Below are positions 54,372 to 62,038 of a DNA stretch of 64,000 bases, piece after piece. Within the stretch, counting starts at the first letter, position 1, and every line of letters starts with the position of its first letter. The position numbers were made by a program, and so were the translations under genes. Source of the DNA: Opacimonas sp014872805 (GTDB lineage Bacteria; Pseudomonadota; Gammaproteobacteria; Enterobacterales; Alteromonadaceae); NCBI GenBank assembly GCA_014872805.1, contig WKFN01000016.1:186001-250000 (forward strand), in the 5' to 3' direction. Under the pieces are notes generated by a model. It saw only the letters and a program-made list of their open reading frames with translations. It was not told where the DNA came from and did no database searches.

Positions 54372-55601
54372 ATGTTACATATCCTTTGGCTGATTTTTAT
54401 TGTCAGTGCTTTCCTCGCATCGTTATATCAGGTATTTATTCTCGGCAATCTCGGAGCGTTTTCGGACGTCATGGATGCCATGATGGCGATGGCCAAATTA
54501 TCAGTTGAAATTGCTATTGGTCTGGTGGGCTTATTGGCATTTTGGCTAGGTATTTTTCAGGTTGCAGAGCGTTCTGGTTTAATTTCATTACTGGCCAAAT
54601 TGTTGGAGCCTTTTCTTATTCGAGTGATGCCCGAGATCCCACAAGGCCACCCAGCGTTTGGCAGTATTACCATGAATATGTCGGCCAATGTATTAGGCTT
54701 GGATAATGCTGCTACGCCATTTGGCATCAAGGCGATGCAAGATATGCAAAGTCTTAGCAAAGATGAGACAACCTTATCCAATGCACAAATTTTGTTTTTG
54801 GTTCTCAATACATCATCGGTTACGCTATTCCCAATAGCCGTGTTCTTATATCGTGCTGAACAAGGAGCAGCGACGCCGACGGATGTCTTTATTCCTATTT
54901 TATTTGCCACGAGTGCGTCCACTTTAGTCGGGTTACTTGTGACTTGCATTGTGCAAGGAACGAATTTATTTCAGCGTGTCATTGTGTTGTATTTGGTGGC
55001 AATTTTTAGTTTATTGGCAGCTGTGATTGCCTATTTTGCGACTTTATCTGCGGATGTGTTGGCGTCTGAATCATCTTTGATTGCAAATTTTCTCTTATTT
55101 AGCTTTATTGTTATCGTGCTGCTCACCGGTTGGCGCAAACAACTCAATACTTATGAGTTATTTGTAGAGGGCGCCAAAAAGGGGTTTGATGTGGCCATTA
55201 CGATCATTCCTTACCTTGTGGCTATGCTGTTTGCCATCGGTGCGTTGCGTGCTAGTGGGGTGATGGATGCCGTGACGGGTGGCGTGGCAACGCTCGTTGC
55301 TGCCTTGGGGATGGACACGCGCTTTATTGATGCTATTCCAACGGCATTAATGAAACCGTTAAGTGGCAGTGGCGCACGTGCGTTAATGATTGAAACCATG
55401 CAGCATCACGGTGCCGATTCATTTGCGGGGCGCTTGGCATCTGTTTTACAAGGTTCGACTGAAACGACGTTTTATGTACTCGCAGTATATTGCGGCGCAG
55501 TAGGTGTGAGACATACTCGCAATGCCGTTGCTTGTTGCCTAGCGGCAGATGGTGCTGGGATATTTACAGCCATTCTCGTCAGCTATTGGTTTTTTGCTTA
55601 A
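54372..55601 (+). CDS. Fused SpmA/SpmB-type nucleoside recognition membrane protein
   Basis: A 409-residue polytopic protein joining two 'Gate'/nucleoside-recognition domains. The first (about 35-190, GLVGLLAFWLGIFQVAERSG, NMSANVLGLDNAATPFG) resembles SpmA and the second (about 250-405, FVEGAKKGFDVAITIIPYLVA, TALMKPLSGSGARA, QGSTETTFYVLAVYCG) resembles SpmB. In spore formers the separate proteins act in spore core dehydration. The role in non-sporulating bacteria is unknown, possibly transport of a small solute. No sporulation genes are present. Confidence 0.88.
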   Translation: MLHILWLIFIVSAFLASLYQVFILGNLGAFSDVMDAMMAMAKLSVEIAIGLVGLLAFWLGIFQVAERSGLISLLAKLLEPFLIRVMPEIPQGHPAFGSITMNMSANVLGLDNAATPFGIKAMQDMQSLSKDETTLSNAQILFLVLNTSSVTLFPIAVFLYRAEQGAATPTDVFIPILFATSASTLVGLLVTCIVQGTNLFQRVIVLYLVAIFSLLAAVIAYFATLSADVLASESSLIANFLLFSFIVIVLLTGWRKQLNTYELFVEGAKKGFDVAITIIPYLVAMLFAIGALRASGVMDAVTGGVATLVAALGMDTRFIDAIPTALMKPLSGSGARALMIETMQHHGADSFAGRLASVLQGSTETTFYVLAVYCGAVGVRHTRNAVACCLAADGAGIFTAILVSYWFFA

Positions 55602-55732
55602 GAAGATATTTAAGCGAAATTCAGTTTCGTGGTATACACTCAAGCGCAAGTGAATGTGGTTATTTTCCATTGCAAAATAATTGTGCTGAGTTATATTGCG
55701 CATCTTGCTCAGATAAGGTTTAAGTATTACTT

Positions 55733-56182
55733 ATGACAGACTATGCCCTTTTAGAACAACAAACCGCAGCGCTTATTGCGGATGAGCCAGATGTGATAGC
55801 AAATCTGGCGAATATTTCGGCATTGTTAATGGATGGGCTGCAAAACATCAATTGGGTGGGATTTTACATTGTAAAAGAAGACCAACTGGTTCTGGGGCCA
55901 TTTCAAGGTAAACCAGCGTGTGTTCGAATTCCGATTGGCAAAGGCGTCTGTGGTACTGCTGTTGCTCTAAAATCTATTCAATGTATCGAAGACGTGCATG
56001 CTTTTGCTGGGCATATTGCATGTGATAGTGCGTCTAATTCTGAAATAGTGCTGCCAATTATGGACGATAATAAAGTGTACGGGGTGTTAGACATCGACTC
56101 ACCACGTTTTTCGCGGTTCGATAAAAATGACGTTGTTGGCTTGTCCAAAATCGTCCAGTTAATTGAAAATTACGTTATTTGA
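55733..56182 (+). CDS. msrC: Free methionine-(R)-sulfoxide reductase MsrC
   Basis: A 149-residue single-GAF-domain enzyme (YebR) that reduces free Met-R-sulfoxide. The three redox cysteines C63 (KPACVRIP), C73 (GKGVCGTA) and C97 (GHIACDSASNSEIV) keep the spacing of E. coli C84, C94 and C118. It lies close upstream of a small gene and proQ, as yebR lies near proQ-prc in E. coli. Confidence 0.94.
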   Translation: MTDYALLEQQTAALIADEPDVIANLANISALLMDGLQNINWVGFYIVKEDQLVLGPFQGKPACVRIPIGKGVCGTAVALKSIQCIEDVHAFAGHIACDSASNSEIVLPIMDDNKVYGVLDIDSPRFSRFDKNDVVGLSKIVQLIENYVI

Positions 56183-56190
56183 GACAAAAA

Positions 56191-56463
56191 ATGAAAGAAT
56201 TTGTCGATATTCATGTGATTTTAGCCACATATGACGATATGATAGACCATCATGATGACCCTGATGAGGCGTGTGAAGCCTTTAACACATTGCTTCACAT
56301 GGTGTATGATGCGATATCAGAAGACGAATCAGTAGAGGCTGTTGAGCAATGTTTGCACTATTGTTGGGAGCATTGGTCTCAAGATCAACAACTTGTCGAT
56401 TTTACAGATGATGAACTGCATCAAGTCGTCGAACACATACTCGCATCTTGGCAGGATGCGTAA
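56191..56463 (+). CDS. Small acidic protein of unknown function
   Basis: A 90-residue strongly acidic protein. The ATG at 56191 is preferred to a TTG twelve bases upstream. It contains DDMIDHHDDPDEACEAFN, VEAVEQCLHYCWEHW and DDELHQVVEHIL, suggesting an all-helical fold with clustered Asp, Glu and His. No motif identifies it. It lies between msrC (8-base gap) and proQ (27-base gap), which suggests cotranscription; metal binding or an RNA-mimic role are only speculation. Confidence 0.7.
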   Translation: MKEFVDIHVILATYDDMIDHHDDPDEACEAFNTLLHMVYDAISEDESVEAVEQCLHYCWEHWSQDQQLVDFTDDELHQVVEHILASWQDA

Positions 56464-56490
56464 TTATTATAGCAGGTAAAGAATTTTCTA

Positions 56491-57107
56491 ATGGAATCAA
56501 ACCAAAAAATTACCGATAGCAAGGCTGTTATTTTTCTATTAGCCGAGCTTTTCCCTCAATGTTTTTCCGATAAAGGTCCAGCAAAACCTCTTAAAGTAGG
56601 GATTTTTAATGACCTCGCTGAACGGCTTGCAGATGACGAACGAGTTTCCAAAACAACGTTGCGCTCAACGTTGCGCCACTATACTAATTCTTGGCGCTAT
56701 CTTGAATCTGTTACAGCGGGTGCTAAGCGAGTCGACCTTGATGGTAATGAAGGTGAAGAGATAAATCAGGAACATGCTGATTACGCAGCTGAGCAGCTGG
56801 CTACGAGCAAAGCAAAAGCGGCTGAAAAACGTGCAAACTCACCCAAAAAACCAAACAAAAACTTTAAAAACCAGCGTTCAAAGCTAAAGTTAACAATAAA
56901 TCAACATTTAGTAAGCGTCCACCTCCGCCAAAATTAAATGATGACCAACTTGTTGCAGGCACCGCAGTGACCGTAAAGTTAGGTAAAGCACCTATGTCAG
57001 CCAAAATCACAGCAGTTGAGAAAGACGGTATCCAGGTACAACTAGATTCAGGGATGGCGGTCAAAGTTCAAGCCGAGCAATTGCGTTTAGATACCAGACG
57101 GAAGTAA
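56491..57107 (+). pseudogene. proQ: RNA chaperone ProQ, interrupted by a -1 frameshift
   Basis: The FinO-like N-terminal domain is intact (FLLAELFPQCFSDKGPAKPL, TLRSTLRHYTNSWRYL, residues about 10-110), followed by the usual basic linker. In the linker the frame changes: reading frame one runs to a stop at 56935-56937, whereas the C-terminal Tudor-like domain (LVAGTAVTVKLGKAPMSAKI, VQLDSGMAVKVQAEQLRL) is in another frame and ends at 57105-57107. The break is best placed in the run of five As at 56866-56870; six As would restore one frame of 205 residues. A sequence error or recent mutation is more likely than programmed shifting. Prc follows directly. Confidence 0.85.
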
Positions 57108-57110
57108 CCT

Positions 57111-59174
57111 ATGCCAAAACAATTCACTCGTTCAGCCAGCGCCATACTAGTCGGTTTATCCTTAGCAGCAACCTCCTTATATGCGAAAGAATCGAGTGAA
57201 TTGCCTCAACTTGTTCCGGAAGTTCAGCATGCCAAAGCGGCTAAGAGATTAGTTAGCACCTATGCTCGTAATCATTATGTAAAATTTTCTCTAGATGATG
57301 ATTTATCGCAAAAAGTATTCGAACGCTATTTGCGCACCCTTGATTACAACAAGAACTTTTTCTTGGCATCAGACATTGAGTCATTTGCGAATATGTCAAA
57401 ATTGTTTGATGAAGCTTTGATGACCAGTAATGTTCAAATCGCATATGATATTTACGCAATCAATTTACAGCGACGTCATGAACGCTTAGATTATGCATTA
57501 TCACTTCTAAACAATGAATTTGATTTCACTAAGGCGGGCGATAAGTTTTTTTACGATCGTGAAGATGCTCAATGGGCCGCAAACGCAGCCGAACTCAATG
57601 AGATTTGGCGTCAACGAGTCAAATACGACTTATCTAATTTAATCCTTGCTGACAAGTCCGTCGAAGAAGCCAAGGCCCTTCTGAAAAAGCGTTACGAGCG
57701 CAGTCAGAAACGCTTGTCTCAGACTAAATCAGAAGACGTGTTTCAGGCGTTTATGAATGCGTTTTCCCGTTCCATCGAAGCCCACACCAGTTATTTGTCT
57801 CCGCGTAATGCTGAGCGCTTCCAAATGCAAATGAATTTGTCTTTTGAGGGGATTGGTGCATCTTTACAAGTCGAAGACGATTACACTGTTATTCGTGCCA
57901 TCATTCCCGGGGGACCCGCGGATGCTTCAGGTGAGTTGAAGCCAGAAGACAAAATAGTTGGTGTCGCTCAAGACAAAGACGAAATGGTGGATGTGGTCGG
58001 CTGGCGTCTAGATGACGTGGTTGAACTCATTAAAGGTCCCAAAGGCACTACCGTTCGTCTTGAGATCATCAAAGGCAGTGCGGACAGTAAGTCTAGAGAA
58101 GTAATCTCTTTAGTTCGAGACAAAGTCAAACTAGAAGATCGTCAAGCTCAATCAAAAGTGGTTGTGCCGAATGAAGGTGTGGCGTCGGGTTTACCGATAG
58201 GTGTGATTGAAATCCCTTCATTTTATAATGGTTTAACGCAACATGTTCACAAATTAATTACTGAGCTACAAGAGCAAGAAGTCGCAGGAATCATTATTGA
58301 TTTACGAGGCAATGGCGGTGGTTCATTAAACGAATCACGTACCCTTACGGGTTTGTTTATCGATTCAGGGCCCGTGGTGCAGGTGCGCTCGTCCAATGGT
58401 CAGATCGATGTTGAGCGAGATATGGATGGTATCACTTTATACGATGGTCCGTTAACGGTACTGGTTGACCGTTTCAGTGCGTCAGCGTCCGAAATATTTG
58501 CCGCTGCCATCCAGGATTACCAGCGCGGTATTGTTCTAGGCGAACAAACCTTTGGTAAAGGTACCGTACAGCGTCACAAGGGGCTTGGGCGCTTTTATGA
58601 TGTCCAAGATACTCAGCTAGGCAGTATTCAATATACAACCTCCAAGTTTTATCGCATTAGCGGAGGCTCCACTCAGCATCGTGGTGTGATCCCTGATATT
58701 TTATTCCCGAGTGCTATTGATCCTGCAGAGTGGGGAGAGTCTCGAGAGGAGAACGCCTTACCTTATGATGAGATAAATCGCGCTAATTACGTTGCATTAG
58801 GGAATCGTGGGAATGTCATTGACTTACTCGCAGCAAAACACAACAAGCGCATCATGCAAGACCCCGAATTCGCTTACATTCTTGATGATATTAGTGAATA
58901 TCAACGCAAGCAAGACGACAAATTTATCAGTCTAGTGCTGTCTGAACGCAAGGCTGAGGATGAAGCCAATAAAGCTAAACGTCTTGAACGTGCTAATGCA
59001 CGACTGAAGAGGCTAGGTAAAGATCCAGTTCAAGCGTTAAGCGAGCTAGATGATTTACCCGATGACTTGCTTGATATCGACCCATTTTTGGATGAGGCCG
59101 CCAACATTACCAACGACTATATTCGTTTGGATAAGGTCGCACAGCGTATTGATCAAGGTAACAACTCGAATTAA
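57111..59174 (+). CDS. prc: Tail-specific protease Prc
   Basis: A 687-residue periplasmic carboxyl-terminal processing protease (E. coli 682). A signal peptide (about 1-25) precedes a helical N-terminal domain, a PDZ domain (about 238-325) and the S41 protease domain with catalytic S458 (DRFSASASEIF) and K483 (FGKGTVQR), spaced exactly as S452/K477 in E. coli. The C-terminal helical extension (DUF3340-type) begins near 560. It trims proteins such as FtsI and degrades SsrA-tagged and murein hydrolase substrates. It follows proQ after three bases. Confidence 0.96.
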   Translation: MPKQFTRSASAILVGLSLAATSLYAKESSELPQLVPEVQHAKAAKRLVSTYARNHYVKFSLDDDLSQKVFERYLRTLDYNKNFFLASDIESFANMSKLFDEALMTSNVQIAYDIYAINLQRRHERLDYALSLLNNEFDFTKAGDKFFYDREDAQWAANAAELNEIWRQRVKYDLSNLILADKSVEEAKALLKKRYERSQKRLSQTKSEDVFQAFMNAFSRSIEAHTSYLSPRNAERFQMQMNLSFEGIGASLQVEDDYTVIRAIIPGGPADASGELKPEDKIVGVAQDKDEMVDVVGWRLDDVVELIKGPKGTTVRLEIIKGSADSKSREVISLVRDKVKLEDRQAQSKVVVPNEGVASGLPIGVIEIPSFYNGLTQHVHKLITELQEQEVAGIIIDLRGNGGGSLNESRTLTGLFIDSGPVVQVRSSNGQIDVERDMDGITLYDGPLTVLVDRFSASASEIFAAAIQDYQRGIVLGEQTFGKGTVQRHKGLGRFYDVQDTQLGSIQYTTSKFYRISGGSTQHRGVIPDILFPSAIDPAEWGESREENALPYDEINRANYVALGNRGNVIDLLAAKHNKRIMQDPEFAYILDDISEYQRKQDDKFISLVLSERKAEDEANKAKRLERANARLKRLGKDPVQALSELDDLPDDLLDIDPFLDEAANITNDYIRLDKVAQRIDQGNNSN

Positions 59175-59215
59175 ACACACAATATCCTTATAACAATAAT
59201 ATAAGAGGGCAGGAT

Positions 59216-60550
59216 ATGGCAACACGTGGAGAATTTTCCTCTCGTCTCGGATTTATTTTAGCCGCAGCTGGTTCGGCTGTTGGTCTTGGAAACATTTGGG
59301 GATTTCCCTCACAAGTTGCTCAAAATGGCGGAGCAGCTTTCGTTTTAGTTTATCTTTTTTTGGCCTTTTTACTTGCGTATCCAGTGTTGATGGCAGAATT
59401 AGTCATTGGCCGTGCCACTCGGTCTAACGTTGTGGATGCGCTTGAACGCGTTTCTGGTTCAGTGTTTGGTAAAGCAGTTGGTATATGGGGAGCCGTGACC
59501 GCTTCCTTGATCCTATCTTTTTATGCCATTGTCGCCGGTTGGATGATTGCCTTTGCGGTGGAGGCTTTGTTAAACCTATTTTTAGATAGCGAAGAACTAA
59601 CCTGGTTAACGGAGTTTTCAACTCCTAGAAACTGGTTGTTTTGTACTATTTTTCTTGTATTTACTGGCCTAATTGTGACCGGTGGTGTCAAACAAGGTAT
59701 TGAAAAATGGTCTGTTCGTTTGATGCCGACTCTGGTGTTGTTGATTGTTGCATTAATCATTTATGTGTCGTTTCAAGAGGGTGCTGCTGATGGTTGGCGG
59801 GCTTACCTTGTTCCTGATTTTACTTTAATAACGGATCCCGAAGTATTAATCAGTGCTATGGGACAAGCATTCTTTTCGATGTCGTTGGGTGTTGGCACCA
59901 TGTTGGTCTATGGTTCATACATAGCCAAAAAAGAGCACCTACCTAGTTTGGGTGCATCGGTTGCACTAGTCGATATTGGCGTTGCCGTCATTGCAGGGAT
60001 GCTCATTATTCCTGCTATGTATGTCGCTCAATTGGCAGGGGTAACTATTTTTGCTGATGATGGCAGTCTGATTTCTGGTGGTGATTTAATTTTTCAAGTG
60101 TTACCTGGCTTATTCAATTCTATTGGTATTATTGGAATCGTCTTAGCCTTGGTTTTTTTCGTACTTATGTCTATTGCTGCGGTGACTTCGTCTATTTCAA
60201 TGCTTGAAGTGCCAGTTTCGTATTTAGTGGAGAATCGCAAATTACCTCGTACCAGAGCGGTATGGTTATTGACTTTGCTTATACTGGTGTGTAGTAGCCT
60301 AATCATATTTAATTTTGATGCATTGTTCGGCAATGTTATTGCGTTTACAACGGAATATTCACAACCGCTTTTGGGCTTATTGATGTGCTTTTTTGTCGGC
60401 TGGGTTTGGCATCGAGATAAAGTGTTAGAAGAGGTGAAATCGGGCTTTGCCGGGGCAGAACATTCTGTGTTTTGGAAAATATGGCCATGGTACGTCAAAT
60501 TTATTTGCCCACTAATCATCGCCGTAATGTTCTATCGCTCAGTAATGTAA
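59216..60550 (+). CDS. Sodium-dependent transporter (NSS/SNF family)
   Basis: A 444-residue LeuT-fold symporter with about eleven helices. The unwound TM1 motif AAAGSAVGLGNIWGFP (about 16-31) and AFFSMSLGVGTMLVYGSYI (TM6 region) with MSIAAVTSSISMLEVP (TM8) are conserved Na+ and substrate sites. The substrate, probably an amino acid or amine, cannot be read from sequence. An NhaC-type antiporter gene follows after 13 bases; the pair may use and rebalance the sodium gradient. Confidence 0.9.
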   Translation: MATRGEFSSRLGFILAAAGSAVGLGNIWGFPSQVAQNGGAAFVLVYLFLAFLLAYPVLMAELVIGRATRSNVVDALERVSGSVFGKAVGIWGAVTASLILSFYAIVAGWMIAFAVEALLNLFLDSEELTWLTEFSTPRNWLFCTIFLVFTGLIVTGGVKQGIEKWSVRLMPTLVLLIVALIIYVSFQEGAADGWRAYLVPDFTLITDPEVLISAMGQAFFSMSLGVGTMLVYGSYIAKKEHLPSLGASVALVDIGVAVIAGMLIIPAMYVAQLAGVTIFADDGSLISGGDLIFQVLPGLFNSIGIIGIVLALVFFVLMSIAAVTSSISMLEVPVSYLVENRKLPRTRAVWLLTLLILVCSSLIIFNFDALFGNVIAFTTEYSQPLLGLLMCFFVGWVWHRDKVLEEVKSGFAGAEHSVFWKIWPWYVKFICPLIIAVMFYRSVM

Positions 60551-60563
60551 TGGAGAAAAAGAT

Positions 60564-62030
60564 ATGACTGGTGCTTCTTCAACTCCTCGTGAGCCGAGTT
60601 TCACGGACGCTTTAATTCCACTCGTTCTGCTGGTTATTATGATGAGCGGGGCTGTATATTTGTATGGCGATTCTTCTTCATATGGGCCCAATCAAATTGC
60701 CTTGCTGATCGGTGTTGGTGTCGCAAGCCTTATTGGACTTAAAAACGGGCATACTTGGGCCGAAATTGAGCAAGGTATCGTCAAAGGGATCAGCATGTCA
60801 TTGGGAGCGTGTCTTATCCTATTGGCAGTCGGCTCTTTGATTGGTACATGGATGCTAGCTGGGACGGTACCTACATTGATTTATTATGGTTTGGAGTTAT
60901 TAAATCCAAGCTTTTTTTATGCCGCTGCCTGTCTGATTTGTGCCGTGGTTGCTATGAGTATTGGTAGTTCATGGACCACTGCAGCAACGGTAGGTGTAGC
61001 GCTGATTGGCGTGGCAACTGGCATGGATATGTCCCTTCCTATTACAGCCGGTGCGGTGGTGTCTGGTGCGTATTTTGGGGATAAAATTTCTCCCTTATCC
61101 GAAACCACAAATTTAGCACCAGCCATTGCGGGAACAGAGCTGTTTGCTCATATTCGTTACATGTTGTGGACCACTATTCCAAGCTTTATCATTGCTTTAT
61201 TTTTGTTTCTGGTACTTGGGTTTAGTGAAAATACCGCTGGCTCTGTAGAACGTATTGAACAAATGCAAGCGGTATTATCTGCTACCTTTTCATTATCCAT
61301 CATCAACCTTATCCCTTTGATCTTATTATTAACTCTTGCTATTCGTAAAATGCCAGCGTTTCCAGCTGTAGCCATTGGCGCTTTGTTTGGTGGTTTATGG
61401 GCGGTTTTATTCCAAGGCGATGTAGTTGCTTCGATGACCGAACATGGTACTGCTATAGCCAAACTGATGGTTGTCTGGACAGCTTTATACGATGGCGTGA
61501 GTTTTTCAACCGTCGACGACAACCTCAACAGTCTTCTTAGTCGTGGGGGCATGTCTTCTATGCTCAACACAATTTGGCTAATTATCTGTGCTATGTCATT
61601 TGGAGCTGTGTTAGAGAAAGTTGGCATTTTAAAACGTATCGTGAGTGTCTTACTCAAAGGTGCACAGAGTGCTGGTTCTATGGTCACTCGCACTATTTTT
61701 ACTTGTTTGGGGACCAACTTAATCACAGCCGATCAATATATATCCATTGTAATGCCAGGCCGCATGTACAAAGAGGCTTTTGCAGAGCGTGGCTTACACC
61801 AGCTCAACTTGTCGCGTAGCTTAGAAGATGGTGGCACTTTAACATCACCTTTAATTCCATGGAATACCTGTGGTGCCTATATGCATTCGGTGTTGCTAGT
61901 GCATCCATTTAGTTATATTTTTTATGCGTTCTTTAATCTGATCAACCCGGTCTTAGCAATTATATATGCTTATGTCGGGATTAAAATTTTGCGTCTTACC
62001 CCTCCTGAATCAGTTATTCAAACACGCTAG
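60564..62030 (+). CDS. nhaC: Na+/H+ antiporter NhaC family
   Basis: A 488-residue membrane protein with about twelve helices. NhaC family signatures are SSWTTAATVGVALIGVA, GAYFGDKISPLSETTNLAPA and LNTIWLIICAMSFGAVLEKVG. It should exchange Na+ for H+ in Na+ homeostasis or energy coupling. It starts 13 bases after the NSS transporter gene and ends eight bases before pepN. Confidence 0.92.
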   Translation: MTGASSTPREPSFTDALIPLVLLVIMMSGAVYLYGDSSSYGPNQIALLIGVGVASLIGLKNGHTWAEIEQGIVKGISMSLGACLILLAVGSLIGTWMLAGTVPTLIYYGLELLNPSFFYAAACLICAVVAMSIGSSWTTAATVGVALIGVATGMDMSLPITAGAVVSGAYFGDKISPLSETTNLAPAIAGTELFAHIRYMLWTTIPSFIIALFLFLVLGFSENTAGSVERIEQMQAVLSATFSLSIINLIPLILLLTLAIRKMPAFPAVAIGALFGGLWAVLFQGDVVASMTEHGTAIAKLMVVWTALYDGVSFSTVDDNLNSLLSRGGMSSMLNTIWLIICAMSFGAVLEKVGILKRIVSVLLKGAQSAGSMVTRTIFTCLGTNLITADQYISIVMPGRMYKEAFAERGLHQLNLSRSLEDGGTLTSPLIPWNTCGAYMHSVLLVHPFSYIFYAFFNLINPVLAIIYAYVGIKILRLTPPESVIQTR

Positions 62031-62038
62031 GGAAGCTT

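Noticed and set aside
56850..56940. Programmed -1 frameshifting in proQ
   Set aside because: No canonical slippery heptamer is in the right frame; slipping at AAA-AAC would put the P-site on UAA. A one-base loss in the A run explains it more simply.
61157..61726. 189-codon open frame on the minus strand inside nhaC
   Set aside because: It is fully antisense to a conserved transporter, has low-complexity hydrophilic composition and no family features.
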